Shown: positions 48,249 through 61,332, counted from the first letter of the stretch. The stretch: DNA of 64,000 bases from Carnegiea gigantea (GCA_029747015.1 JAKOGI010000052.1:624501-688500); one strand, 5' to 3'. Numbers and translations are program-made. Notes: generated by a model from the sequence alone, not told the origin.

Positions 48249-50598
48249 AGCGTACCCTTGCGTGCGGGAGTCCGAGTCGTAGACGGCGACCAAACACCCA
48301 AGAAAAAAAAAAAAAAATTATAGCCGGAGTCAGAGGGAGGAAAGCGGTAGTATTTAGTAGTTGTTGACTAAGAAAGGACCAATATTTGTACTTCCAATTA
48401 ATTTAAATTTAAAACCGAAAAACCAAAAGAAAACACCGCCTAATTAATTAATTCCAAGTAAATTCTAAAATATGTAATGCATTCAGTGCATCCAAATCTA
48501 AATCTAAATCTATTAAAAAGGAAAATTTTGGTGGTTACCAACCCATAATATGTATGTCAGCTACTCTCTAACAACTTTGCCTTTGCCTTTCTGCTCGACG
48601 GTGGCATGTACTTTTTGAGAAAATTAACGATTTTTTTTCTGCAACTTTCCTCCCACCAAAGTAGTGGTTTAAATTCATGAACTTTTAAGGTCAGATTTTT
48701 ATTTTATTTTTTTCGGTTTTTTTTCCTTTTAGTATGATTTTAAGCACGTTTTGTTTTCGTTTTGGTTATGAAAAATTGTGGAGTAAGTGTATTTACTTGG
48801 AGAGTGTGCCTGTAAGTTAATGTCAATTGTGGTTAGAGGTGTATTTATGTCGAGATGACTTCAAAATTAATTAGGTTAGAGATACATCGGCTATCCGTGA
48901 CTGAATATGAATGTAGACTATGAATGTAGCCTATGTAGTAGATGTATACGTTTGAGAATTTGGAGTCGAGTTTGAGTCAATAAGATTGCAAGAGTGCATG
49001 GTTTAATTAGTTTTATTGGGCGAGACTGAGACAATTATGTTCATTTTAGTTTATCAAAAGTATCTATATATCATCAACGTTAAGTATCTTTCACCTCCAT
49101 TCAATACCATTTAGTATGATCATTTAGTATAATTCAGCAACTTTTTAAAACCTTCGACAAGTTTCAATAACTTTCATCACTAATAAATACTTATCAATAT
49201 ACCCAGTCATATTTTCTTTCAATAACTTTCGGTAACTTCAGCGCCATGTAATGACTTTCAGTAACTTTTGAGCAATTTTCAGCATTCATAATTTTTAGCA
49301 ATAAATAGAAATGAATACTTTTGGTAATTTGAAAAGAACATATTGTAGCATTATATGTTGACTACCAAAGAGATCAATGATTGATATGCAGCCTTCATTG
49401 CATGGTTTGGATGCGTGGGGAAAAAAGAAAAATTGCAACCGACAATTAGCTGCTTGATTTGGGAAAATTCTTATCTGCTCCTGGGGAGCATGTACTCACA
49501 TTTGTCACATATATGTATTTTTTCTCTGTGTATTTAACATATTACATATATTATCTTAATATATTTGTTTTGATGTACCTTTTGAGGGCGTGTGCTCCCA
49601 ATGAGAACATGAAAGGCACTTTAATTGATTTGCACGTTGGGGGACGAGGGTGATTTATATACGTATTTGGCAAGGACATTCTGATCGAGCACCCGCTAAC
49701 CGAAATTCTTCTGAAAAGTTGATGCTTGAGACAGTGCATCTTAACAAATTACTATCTAAAGTTGATGCCTGAGACAGTGCATCTTAACAAAGTACTATCT
49801 TTGACAAATTTTTAGGGCAAGGAAAGGAACTCGAACTAGTTGATATCTTTGATAAATTTTTAGTGCAATGTACTTAATATTATTCTCGATCAACCTGCGG
49901 TTGGCAAACGCAGTATCCCAAATATGTGAGGTTGAGTTTCATTTATGAATGCTTGCTCAACTCCGGACATCGACATATGATCTATCATTGTCACGAGCTG
50001 ATATACATAACTTTCTTTTAACCAGAATACATATCAAGGAAAGAAAATTATACGAAGTGCAAAGATACGATCCTTATTAAACAAGTCTATATAAAATTAT
50101 ATGCTTAGCTCGCGCAAAGTAAAAAGGTTGGACGACGCCCAATGTGACTCTCTATTGCTGAATTATCATCGAGAAAGGTAGCCCTTCGACTCTTTGTTGC
50201 TGCTTAGCGTTGTGCTGCCACCGCGCCTCCACCGTAACCTTCGATACCCACCATCAACGCGTCGCCACCGACAGCCAATCTGTGACTGTAAGTTAGCCCT
50301 GAAACCCTATGGTGGCATTGTGGATTTATGTTGAAAAGGTTCACCTCCCAAGTATCAAGTTGCGGATCCTCTATGGACGATGGTGAAAAGATTGAAAGCA
50401 CCTTCCGCCCATGCCATTTGATGGTGATCTCGAAATGGAGCTTCAACTCCATGACAAAAATGAGAGATGTAAACTTTCTAATAGGGCAAAAAGAGTGGTA
50501 GTAAAAATTCAAAGTCAAATCATGAGTCATCTATCTCTGCTAAAATTGCAAAAGAAATTTTGGATTTGGGAAAAAGACCTGGTATTTATATTATCAGA
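48249..50598. other. Intergenic, no gene seen
   Basis: AT-rich spacer. At about 49470-49620 a ctgctcctggggagcatg start and gtgtgctcccaat end resemble text at 62092-62200, possibly one small dispersed family. A 43-bp tandem repeat is listed separately. Confidence 0.4.
49718..49803. repeat. 43-bp unit repeated twice
   Basis: gttgatgcttgagacagtgc at 49718 returns with one change at 49761, followed in both by atcttaacaaa and actatct. Confidence 0.85.
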
Positions 50599-50606
50599 GA
50601 TGAGAG

Positions 50607-51168
50607 TAGGAATGGGCATGGGACGGGTTCGGGGCGGGTTGAGATATACCTGCACCCATACCTATTTTCAAAAGTTATACTCATACCCATCGGATTTTGG
50701 ATGGTTGTACCCATACCTATACCCATCGGATTTTTCGGGTTTACAGATTTTATTTGGGTATATATAGAGTGCGCAAAGTGTCACCTATATTCAACCCATA
50801 TTTGCATACACGGTATATTTGATTAGCAATTTCAAGCAACGCTACTAAAATTTATGTCGGATAAACTCACGGAAGTTAAAAATGTAAAAAAAATTAATTT
50901 TTTATTTCTACATAAATAAACACTATACACTCAGAGTTTCATGCCAAACATTTGTTTTTGAATTTTATTGTATTTTGGTCGCCTTTTATTAGTAAATCGG
51001 GTACATAATCGGGTACGGATTTTAAGAATCCATACCCATACCCATACCCATTTTCAATACCCATACCCACCCCATACCCATTTTTTATAAGTTTTCATAC
51101 CCATACCCGCTATAAATGAGGCGGGTTTGGGGCAGATTTTTCGGGTTCGGGTGTAACTCCCATCTCTA
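50607..51168. mobile_element. Non-autonomous hAT-like element, tacccata-rich
   Basis: Flanked by GATGAGAG (50599-50606) and GATGAGAC (51169-51176), an 8-bp duplication with one mismatch. Left terminus TAGGAATGGGCATGG; right terminus inverted TAGAGATGGGAGTTAC. The body is full of acccataccc and cgggttcgggg words. 562 bp. The frames at 50411-50826 cross it by chance. Confidence 0.75.
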
Positions 51169-51567
51169 GATGAGACCTAGCAACAAATAAGAAGAATCAC
51201 AAGAAGCCTGAGAAAAGAGTTGGAAAACAAACGACAGACTAAAGATTTATGTTCTTAGGTTATCTCAAGTGGCTGTTTTAGTTGATGTCTGTGTTTGAAA
51301 CTAGCGGCTTGTTTGGGCTTACTTGTTTACGATTTTCCGTTTGTAGGTTGCAGTAGCTTTATGTTGTAGTAGCCGTCTTTTCTTATGAGTAGTGTAATTG
51401 TCGTATTGTCTTTATGTATTATTGTAAGGGTCCTGTCCAACTAAGTAACCGAAAAAAAAACAAATTTATATGTGGCGATATAAGCTAAGCATTTATGATA
51501 AAAAGACTTTTTCTCTTCTTATTAAGCGAACACATAGATGTCACAAACAATACTAGTCTACATTAAA

Positions 51568-51746
51568 AAGGGCAGCCCGGTGCACAAACATCCCGTGTTC
51601 ACGCAGGGTCCGGGAAAGAGCCGCACCCCAAGGGGTGAATTGTATGCAGCCTAACCTGACTTTGTCAGTGGCTGATTCCACGGCTCGAACCCGTGACCTT
51701 TTGGCCACACGGAGACAACCTTACCGTTGTTCTAAGGCTCCCCTTC
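51568..51746 (-). mobile_element. tRNA-derived SINE (Au-like), full length
   Basis: Read on the minus strand it starts ggggagcc, has a tRNA-type B box around ggtcacgggttcgagcc (about 51683-51703), and then the ggctgc, ccggaccctgcgtgaac and gtgcaccgggctgccc text widespread in plant Au-type SINEs. It ends in a short T run. The flanks are a perfect 16-bp direct repeat, ACTAGTCTACATTAAA, at 51552-51567 and 51747-51762. It encodes no protein and would be mobilised by LINE machinery. Confidence 0.9.
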
Positions 51747-52320
51747 ACTAGTCTACATTAAAGAACCACCCAAAAGTTTGAAGCTTGTGAGTGTATTTTG
51801 TATTTTACATTTTTCTGGATTTGATTTTGACGGTATATATAGCGAGACTTTGACAATTAGATCTGGATTCAAGAACCTGAAAATACAGGAGAAGTATATT
51901 AATATTTAAAAGGGAGAAAATAGTTTAGTGGTCTGTGTAATTCACACCTATTGGAAGCATTGAAAAGGATGCACAATGTGTACATATCCAAGTTGCCGGC
52001 CATGAAAATCGTCAAAATTTTCCAGCGGCGAAAGCCAATGGGCAGTCTCAAATAGCAATTAGGTTTAGTGGCACACCAAATCCAATTTTTACTTGAAAAA
52101 CACACACGAGTGACAAGTTCCATGAATTATATTCGTCTTTTTTATATAGGATGAGGTCAATTTTACTTTGTTTTATAATAATCACTGTTTTTCTCTTCTT
52201 TTTTCTAGTTTAGTCAATCAAGTTGTATGGTCTTAATAAAGGTGGATACCATCTCAGTTGTGCCATTGATCTTCACTTTGTTAGGAACACCGCTTTTGAA
52301 ATTCGTTGTTCAATATCCAA

Positions 52321-52542
52321 TGTTAAATTTTTTTATATCAATTGGACTTTCAACAAAAAGTTATACGTATAAGCTCCAATGAGATTTTAACTCAAAACCA
52401 ATTGACAATATGTAAAGTAACTCACAAGTTTATATACATAAACATGCTTAAGTCCTTAATCTTACTGATGTGGGACAACACCCACTTTCATATTCTTTGT
52501 ATTTTATTAATATAGAATAATACCCACTTTCCTATTCCAACA
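52321..52542 (+). mobile_element. Small solo LTR, relative of 8030-8246
   Basis: It begins TGTTAAATT and ends TATTCCAACA, with the same order of words (caattggactttcaac, ccaattgacaat, gatgtgggacaacaccc). The flanks tccaa and tcgag match only in part, so the duplication has decayed or the ends recombined. Confidence 0.65.
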
Positions 52543-52599
52543 TCGAGTGATATATTATACTTTTAAAAGCGTACATTTCATCCACTAGTACAAATATAC

Positions 52600-52860
52600 A
52601 TCTGATTTGCGACGGAATTACCGACTGAAAAAGTTGATTTTTCCAACGGAAAAATCGCTTTCTGCTGAAAAATTCAACGCGAAATATCCTGTCGGGATTC
52701 AGCTCGTCGCAGAAAAATATCCGACGGTTTCTGACAGAATCCGACGGTATTGCCGACGGAAACACCCCGTCGGAAAATCCGTCGGACAAGGATTTTGGAG
52801 CAGGCCAATTTGCAGAGAGAAAGAAAATTCCGTCGGATTTTCCACCGGATTTTGCTTCTC
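52600..52860. repeat. Left subterminal motif cluster of the CACTA element
   Basis: Repeated gacgga / tccgtcgg words in both orientations, the presumed TNPA-type binding region. Confidence 0.65.
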
Positions 52861-53134
52861 CCCTCAAAAAAAAAAAAATCGGTTTCAAAAAATTTTTGGT
52901 CCTCAAAAACAAATAAAAACTTAAATATATCACGACACGATCATCACATACAATATATGTAATAATTACCAAATATAAATTTTTATATCTGAAAATAAAA
53001 TGTGTTAAATTAAAAATTAATCACGACATCCACCAAACATAATTGTTTTGGATCTACACGCAGATCATATATATTAATCAGAATCAGATAAATTTGTGGG
53101 ATCATCATTGTTATTTTGGGAGTCCTCCTCACCA

Positions 53135-54889
53135 TCAGGGTTCAAGTTGATTTGGTTGGAAGAACCTGCACTTTCTTCCTTTAAGAAATCTTAAAACTTT
53201 TTTCATAATGCGTGCTGTCTTCTCCTGTTTCTTGGCAATTTGACTTATAACCTCTGTTTGCTTGGTAATGCTCTGATTGAGGAGTTGCGCCTGCTCTCTT
53301 GAATTAAAATGCTCAACTGATGAGTGACGTGCAGCTGCAATTGCAGCTGATTTCTCCAACTTGACCCCCTCCGTGCCTAAACCGTATACACGGTCTTTTT
53401 GTCCAGATTTTTTTAAACCCAAAACTTTCTGGGGTCATAAGGGGCAGGTGGGAGCCCCTTGAGTTGCAACTTGAGTGTACTCCTCCCATTTATTGTGATG
53501 ATCCTCCTGAAAGTTGTCAAACATAAAATTATTTCATACTAAACCGACAATTATAACATTTGAATAATCTCTAAATAAAATGTGCTAAACTTACATATTT
53601 TTTTAAAGATTTTTTATCAACGAAAGTTTTACCTTTGACCTTGCAGTGACTGTCCTTAAACAGTTCCTCACATGTGGGCCTACCAAATACTTTGGCCTAC
53701 CAAAAAAAAAAATAAATGTAACGAATGATCAAATGTAAAGAAGGACCAAAATCTCAATTCTTACCATACATTATATATGAAAAATACACTTATTAATAAT
53801 CACATTGCTTAACAAGCGCCTTTTCCTTTCACTAATCGGAATTAAGCCACATGTATGTAACGAATGACCAAAACCTTCTGTATCGCTCAATCTATTCTTT
53901 TTATTTTGTTAACTCAATTTCTTAAATTTGTCATTCTCACTCCAATGTTTGAGCATCTCATTCCAACCACTAGGTGGTAACCACTTCGCCTTTTTGTTAT
54001 ACTTCCTGACATATCCAAGAATGCCCCTAAGTCGAGTTGCACCTCTGTACTCAAAGTTACGCCGTATCCGAATTTCATTGTCTGGATGCCAGTAGTAGTG
54101 TTTTTGTGACAAAGTTAAAGTATATTAGTAAACATCTCAAACAATCTAATGACGACTTTCAAATTCTTGTACAGAAAATTAACCTTGAACTCATTAAACT
54201 AGATGTCTCTCTGAGATTGTGGAACTTCCCCCCACGCGATTCAAGGACGTGGGCACTTACCTGTAAAACTTTCAACAATTTTTTGAACTACGCCCTGATA
54301 TGGAACAAAACTAAGAATAAAAAAGGAATTTGTTAAAAGTAAATATTGTAGCTATTAAAAGAATATGATTACTGAAGAAGTTAGAAAATTTGTAATGAAT
54401 TTACGTATCACCATCAGGTTGTAAATATATCTTATTATTTGTGCTTGCAGTTTCACTATCAGGTGCAGGACTTTGTCTATCTCTTCCTACCCCTTTATTT
54501 TGGACCTTTTCGTTGTGGACTAAGTGGCTTGTCATTCTAGGTTGACTAATAATCTTATTACTGTTGTAATGTGGACTAACAGTGCCAAACTGTTGATAAA
54601 CTAATGGGGTAGCTGAAGTACCATCGATGTAAGGAATATTGGGTTGGATTGGTGACTGCATACCCGCACCAAAAAAAGGTGGTTGCATATGTGATTTCTC
54701 ATTCATGCTACCAAAGTAATTTCCGACTCGTTGAGTTGAATCACGAAAACCTCCAAACATTCCACTGAAGGTGTTTGTTTCATAATTTTGATCAGTAGGA
54801 TCATGCTGTGAGGTCGGTTGTGGTGCTCCTCTACCCACATCATTCTTAACCGTTCGACTTTGACCATGTCCACCATTGACTCCAGACAT
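53135..54889 (-). pseudogene. TNPA-like / Transposase_24-type accessory transposase, broken
   Basis: It lies downstream of the TNPD-like gene in the same direction. The first segment (54889-54405) starts with MSGVNGGHGQ and is rich in Q, N, P and S. Later segments show Transposase_24 features: KHYYWHPDNEIRIRRNFEYRG, then RLRGILGYVRKYNKKAKWLP and WNEMLKHWSENDKFKKLS (about 53913-54107), followed after a stop by LHTCGLIPISERKRRL and by GRPTCEELFKDSH (about 53595-53700). The last segment (53515-53135) contains an EDHHNKWEEYTQ motif and a predicted coiled region. An intron at about 53516-53594 is suggested by GTAAGTTT and TTTCAG. In-frame stops near 53917 and 53430 make it non-functional. Confidence 0.7.
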
Positions 54890-55051
54890 CTAATAAATAA
54901 GAACAAAATAAAAACAAAATACAATAGCGCTAATATTCATAGTATTGTCAGTGAAAAAATTATAGTACATATATACAATTGTTTTTCCTAACTTGCAATT
55001 AAAAAAAAGTACATACACATGCATAAATATCCATACAACTAAAAGATTAAA

Positions 55052-58000
55052 TCAACCATTGTGGGACACATCGTTATCGTCATCATCATTACTTTGCAAT
55101 GTCATATCTCCTTCATCATCATCATCAGTGTCTTCAGCTTCATCCTCCCATTCACCTTCTTCGTCCTCTTCATCACCATCATCATGTTCACCATTCCCAT
55201 CATGATCATCACCCCAATCATGTCTATCAACATCATCAGCTTGTGCAGTTTCATCGACTAATATTATGGCTATTACGTTATTCACATTCATGGTTGTCAT
55301 TCTTAACTATTGATAGGCAAGTTTTAGATTATCCTTATCTTTAGGGGCACCGCGAGGTTTGTTCGATATAGCTGCCTATCAATTTGCTTTTCCTGGTATC
55401 CCCTCAGGGTACTTAAGATATACCACTTGGGTTGCAGTATCAGCAAATATGAATGGGTCAAACTTTCTATAATGTTTGGTATGATTAACCTTGGGATATA
55501 CGTAAACTTAGGATAACGTAGCCCCCGATGAATATTTAGGTCAAACCACTCACAATTAAAAAGTACACATTTTTTAATTGGTTCACCCGTAAATTCAACA
55601 CGAATAATTTCATGAAGTATGCCATAATAATCCCTGATACTTCATCACCTTCACCAACCCCATTGACACACATGCCACAATTATATGCGGCTTTACCATC
55701 ATTTCTAACCTTGGTATGAACCCGATAACCATTAACTATATACCTAAAAAACATTCGACTACCATAATCGGTCCATGAGATAAGTTTACCAAAAAATTTT
55801 GTCTCTCATCATTAAACACCTAGTAAGAATTGATCTATGAAGAAAAAGAAGATAATTCTCCTTAGAGTTACAAAATATTTTGTAGGAATTGAAAATTAGT
55901 TATGAAAAATTACTTACATAATACTCAAACTACTGTGTAAAATTTGCCTCGATAAACAAGTCAACTTCCACATCACTCTCGTTTGGATTATGACTGCGAA
56001 ATTGATGTCTGAACCAACTGTATTATTTCACGACTGAAATTATTTAATTACTCAACAATCATTAAGTATTCAAATGAAACTTTTAGTAACTGATAAACTT
56101 ACTTCAAATATGGTTGCACTTCATCACAATCCAGTAAAATGTGAAGGCGAGCGATACGATACTCTGGCTCAGTAAGATATCTTTTTCCTCGATTTTCAAA
56201 TGGAGTACCCTTACGGTTGAACACCGAAAGAGTTGGCATTTATGGTTCGAGTTGTCGCATACCCTCATTATGCCCAATACCTGGGCAATACAAGTTTGAC
56301 TGAAAATAATACTCAGCGAAATGTTTAATCTCAAATGTTAAGTATGCCTGAACCATAGATGCCTCTACATGAGTTTTGTTCTTTGCCGTAAGCTTCAACC
56401 AACCAAAATACCTCTCAAAAGGATGCATCCATCGATATTGAACAAGACCATCCAACAAAGTTTTTTCGACTAAATGAATGGGCAAATGTTCCATGACATT
56501 CCAAAAATCAGGAGGAAAAACTGTCTCCAATTTACAAAGAATTATAGCAATGTCCTTAATCATCTCTTCAAGAATGCTAACATGTAACTCACTGGAGCAT
56601 AGGTTTCTGAAAAATTCACTCAATTCGACCAAGGGTCCCAAAATATCTTCCGGAAGAGCAGCAAATGCTAGCGGAACAAGATTCTTCAAAAATACATGAT
56701 GATGATGACTTTTCATATTTTGGAACTTTGTGTTAGATGGATCCACCCAATTTTCCACATTAGAACAATAACCATCAAGCACATGAACCTCCCGTAACCA
56801 TTGGCCGACGGCCCTTTTTGGAGGTAACGACACTGCAAACTTGGCTTTTGGCTTACACAATCTATTACTGGATCCTCTTCTAGCCAAGTTCAACTCTTGC
56901 CTACTCCACATAATGAATATATCCATTCTTGCTTTTATATCATCCTTTGTTTTTCCCAGAACATCCATTACTGTGTTTATAATATTTTCATTGAAGTTTT
57001 TCTCAATGTGCATAACATCAAGGTTATGCCTCAGAAGTTGATGCTTCTAATAAGGCGACTCCCAAAAGATACTTTGGTTTGTCCAGTTATGTTCATTTTA
57101 CTCAAATTCGAGAATTTGAAAATGTACATCTATAGTCACTTTAGGCAATGTCGATAGTATATCAGGTAACATTTCACCAGAAATCCTTTGGGGAGGGCCA
57201 ATATGTATGCACTTCCTTTTATGAAAAGCAACTTTATTAGCTCTAAAACAATGATTCTGAGGCAAGAACCGATGATGGCAATCGAACCAAGATAGCTTTT
57301 GTTCATGCTTTAACTGCAATGCACAATTTTGGTGCATACAAGTCGGACATGCTAACAACCCATGAGTACTCCAACCGGACAATATACCATAGGCAGAAAA
57401 ATTATTAATTGTCCACAACAACGCAGCATGCAATCTAAAAGTTTTCCCGCATGAAACACCAAATGTATCCACCCCAACATCCCACATCATTTTCAACTCA
57501 TCAATTAAGAGTTGCAAGTACACATAAATTCTGTCCTTCGGATTTATTGGACCTGAAATAATACACCTTAAAAACATGAATGAAGTGGTCATACATATAT
57601 CTGGAGGTAAGTTATAAGGTGTAACAACAATTGGCCACACAGAATACGATCTTCTGGATATGAAAAATGATGTGAAACTATCAACACAAAGTTCTAACCT
57701 TACATTTTTGAGGCTTTGCTGCAAAATTTGGATACTTTTGGTTGAAATGCTTCCAAACTAATCCATCCGACGGATGCCGGAAAACACCCGATTCTTGGCG
57801 GTGCTTATGATGCCATCTCATGTGGACGTCAGTTCTTTTTGAAGCATACAGTCGTTGCAATCTTGGGATTAAAGATAGGTAGTGCATTTTAGCACATGAA
57901 ACATCATTATGGCCTCGTTGGTTGGAGTTCTTTGGTAATTGTTTTGCATGTCCACAAAATTTGTATGCGGACAAACCCTCACCCTGTTTATAATAAAGCA

Positions 58001-58680
58001 TGCAATCATTCGGATAACAATCAATTTCCTAAACATCCATACCTAAATCTCTCACTTTTCTGAGCTGCTGATGATAATTTTTTGGAATGCCACTTTCAGA
58101 AGGGCATATATCTTTCATCAGGCCAACAATTTCGTTGAAACAACATTGAGACATGTTGTGCCCAGATTTAATACTAAGTAGCCTCACAGATGTTTGTTTC
58201 CAGTTCAGTTATATTACACCCTTCATACAACAGTCTTTGGGCAGATTCAAGCATAGTGTAAAATGTCTTAGGATTTACATCATGATGGCTACTCATGTTC
58301 ATTTCATTAGCTTGGAAGGCAGCATGAAGCATGTTCTCCATATGATTATGATCGTTGTGATCGTAATCAAAATTCATAAAATATGAACTACTTGCATCCC
58401 TTGCTTCTGAATTATCTTCTTTCACATGACTTGTCCAACACCAATAATTCTTCACAAATCCCTTTCTATACAAATGAGACTTTATAACATCAGGTGTAAA
58501 ATACTACATATTCTTGCACTTCACACATGAACATCTATAAACTCCATTGATTCTATACTCCTCCTGATTTCGTGCAAATTCATCAAACATATTAACTCCC
58601 ACCAACCACTCATCTCTAAGCTCATATCCATCAGGATTTCTTCTCCTATACATTCATTGACGATGCAATTGCCCATCCAT
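55052..58680 (-). pseudogene. TNPD-like CACTA transposase pseudogene
   Basis: Transposase of the TNPD type, which cuts at the element ends. From the start at 58680: a transposase-associated domain (MYRRRNPDGYELRDEW, with CSCVKCKN), SHLYRKGFVKNYWCW, and then the catalytic Transposase_21 region with CMLYY, LSLIPRLQRLYASK, MRWHH and FRHPSDG. It continues with YSVWPIVVTPYNLPP, LIDELK.MWDVGV, ALLWTINNFSAYG, LSGWSTHG and the CPTCM zinc-like motif. A DUF4218 block spans 57013-56240 (HNLDVMHIEKNF, CKLETVFPPDFW, VQYRWMHPFERY). A DUF4216-like block (NGYRVHTK) is near 55700. An acidic D/E-rich tail ends at 55052. Disabling changes: stops at 58654, 58504, 58029, 57098 and 57047, frameshifts near 58185 and 57704, and several more after 56240. 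Confidence 0.9.
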
Positions 58681-58699
58681 ATATTGCTAATATGATTGC

Positions 58700-60270
58700 C
58701 TTAATTATTATGTAAACTACAATTAATTGCAATAAATATCTTTTAAAAATCTATTTAACTAGTTCAATATTTGGAATACAATAATGAACTTCTAAACGAA
58801 TATTATCACAATGTTAAAGCACATAAATAATTATATTTAACAAATCAAACAAATCATACAGAAAATTCCCCACACGTAAAAAAAAGAATATACTTCAAAT
58901 CATTTACCTAAACGAAACATATTATAAATGATTACCTCTTTACAGCTATTTAATTTACTCAAATCAACATACATTACAAATGAAATTAAAGATTAAATTA
59001 TTTACTCTAAATATTATATTCACTAATGACACTAATAAATTTATATATATTACAAAAAATAAATTTAACAACATAATTAAAAATATATGTATATTACACA
59101 TACAACAATGTAATTAAACATATATATATGTATTACATAAAAATAAATTTAATAGAACTATTTTATTTGTCATAATAATCCTAATTAACCATCAAACACA
59201 AATTACACAATTTATTTCACACTTCATCCAAATGAACAAACCCCAAAAAAACAAAATACTATTAACCAAAAGATAAAATAAAAATACTTAACAAATCAAA
59301 CAAAAAATTAACCATACCTCAAAAAAGAATATTCTTCACATACTCACCAATAATTAATATACACAACAAATCGAACAAAAAATAAACATACTTAACATAC
59401 TTAAACCATTCACCAAAACAAAACATATATTATACATGCTTACCTACTTACAACTATTTCATTTATCCAAATCAACATACATTACAAATTAAGTTAAAGA
59501 TTAAATTATTTAGTATAAATTTTATATTCACTAATGACACAAATAAAAAAAACTTATATTCATATTTAGTTCACATTTTATATTCCCCAATTTCTTAAAG
59601 AAATAATTGTTAAATCTAAAATACAACAATATAATTAAACATATATGCTAAAAAAATAAATTTAACATAACTATATTATTTGTCAAAATAAACCTAATTA
59701 AGCATCAAGCACAAATTAAATTATTTGTTTCGCACTTCATCCAAATAAACAAACCCAAACAAAAATAATAAATACTAGTAACATACTGTGCAAACTTAAA
59801 TTAATATATACTTAATATACCTCAAAATTACAAAAATAAAATATAAATTCTTAACATATTAAACAAATCATACAAAAAATTATACATACCTCAAAAAACA
59901 TGCACTTCACATACTTACAAAAAATTAATATATAGCACAAATCAAACAAACAATAAACATACTTAGCAAATTTAAATTATTCACTAAAACAAAACACATT
60001 ATACATGTTTATCATACTTTAACATTTTATAATAATTATATAATTATTATAAATGTACATACTTATCATATTTTATTCCACTTATTCAAATAAATACACT
60101 TCACAAATTAAATAAAAAATTAACATAATTCACATCCATATTTTATGAAAAAAATAAATTAAATAAATTATCAAAATATGCTTCAAAATTAAATTTTATG
60201 AAAGTTAATAACACATACAAAATTAATATATATAATTTCAAAATGCAACAATTTCATTAACCTTTAAATA
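58700..60270 (-). repeat. AT-rich leader of the CACTA element with about 510-bp internal repeats
   Basis: Words recur in order at an offset of about 510 bp. For example, gattaaattattta followed by attcactaatgacac occurs at about 58990 and 59499, and cacttcatccaaat at about 59220 and 59732. It codes for nothing. Confidence 0.6.
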
Positions 60271-60289
60271 CCCACAAATCAAAGCGGAT

Positions 60290-60807
60290 TACCGGAGACG
60301 GCGATGGCGACACTAGCGGCAGAAGTGGCGGCAGCGGCGGGGCGTCAGTAGCCGTGGCGGGGCGTCGGCAGTGGCGGCGGCATTCTTAATTCATAACAAA
60401 TTAACCACCATAAAAAACCCAATTAACTTAAATATTTCAATTTCAAAGAGCAAATTAACTCAAAATAAATGACTTACAATTAAATTGCAAGTGACGATAC
60501 TCAATTTTCCGGTTATCGGCCACCGGAAAACATAAATGCTCTCCTCCTTCTCTCTCTTCCTTGCTCCCTCTCTCTCTCTCTCTTCACGGTTTCAAATGAT
60601 TTCAAAACCATCCAAAATCTATCCAAAACATTTAAAACCGCGGGCCAGTATTTTTTGAAACACGTGTCAGGCCGAATTCCGTCGGATTTCCGGACGGAAC
60701 CTCAACGTCGGACTCCGATGTTTTTTCCGTCGGAAAATCTAACCTGCCTCCTACGGGTGCTCGCGCTGTCGCTTTTTCCATCGGAGATCGGCACCGTTTT
60801 TGTAGTG
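60290..60807. repeat. Right end of the CACTA element: GGCGGC block and subterminal motifs
   Basis: A ggcggcagcggcggggcg-type block lies at 60297-60390, a (CT)n tract at about 60547-60585, and ttccgtcgga motifs run from 60668 to the terminus. The same order is seen at 12960-13469 in the mini-CACTA. Confidence 0.65.
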
Positions 60808-60909
60808 ACGTTGTTCCGTATGTAAAGTAGGATAAGCATGTCAAGGTGGGAAGATTGGTTTTATATTAGCTAAAAGGCATAATAAAATGTATGTATTGAT
60901 AGTTTGATA

Positions 60910-61011
<102 letters not shown>

Positions 61012-61230
61012 GTATATTCTTTAAAAAGTGCGGTTTATAATTTGTTGATCTTCATTTACCAATAGGGGTAGAAAATTTAAATTTTACTCGAGATGAAATT
61101 TCCTATTTTCTATGTACACAATTTAATATTTGTCCTTTACTTCACTTGGTCCAAAATTCTTACTCTCTCCTAGCTAGGATGGATTTACATGGAGAGAAAC
61201 AAGGTCCCTGACACCTGTTAGTCAGAATAA

Positions 61231-61320
61231 AGGGCAGCCCGGTGCACAAGCACCCCACATTCACGTAGGATCCGGGGAAGGGCCGCACCCCAAGGGGTGA
61301 ATTGTAGGCAGCCTAACCTG
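61231..61320 (-). mobile_element. 5'-truncated Au-like SINE
   Basis: It matches the 3' half of the SINE at 51568-51746 (gggcagcccggtgcacaa, ggatccggggaagggccgca, aaggggtgaattg, gcctaacctg) and stops before the tRNA-like head. The flanks ttagtcagaata (61218-61229) and ctagttagagta (61321-61332) look like a worn target duplication. Confidence 0.8.
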
Positions 61321-61332
61321 CTAGTTAGAGTA

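Larger units (their letters stand above)
52583..60807 (-). mobile_element. CACTA (En/Spm-type) DNA transposon, 8.2 kb, decayed
   Basis: The left end CACTAGTACAAAT and the right end inverted CACTACAAAAACGG carry the diagnostic CACTA tip. Both ends have dense GACGGAA / TTCCGTCGG subterminal motifs (about 52608-52850 and 60668-60790), the kind of site bound by TNPA-like proteins. Between them lie, in transcription order on the minus strand, a GC-rich leader with GGCGGC blocks, a repetitive AT-rich leader, a TNPD-like gene and a TNPA-like gene. The 3-bp flanks (atc and acg) do not match. Both genes are broken, so it is not autonomous now. Confidence 0.85.

Noticed and set aside
50204..50826. Overlapping frames on both strands of 67-118 codons
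   Set aside because: They run into the hAT-like element at 50607 and have no recognisable domain.
55061..55344. Plus-strand frames rich in H, I and S
   Set aside because: Complement of the acidic GAT/GAC-rich tail of the TNPD-like pseudogene.
60808..60810. 3-bp target duplication for the large CACTA element
   Set aside because: The flanks are atc and acg, so no duplication can be claimed.
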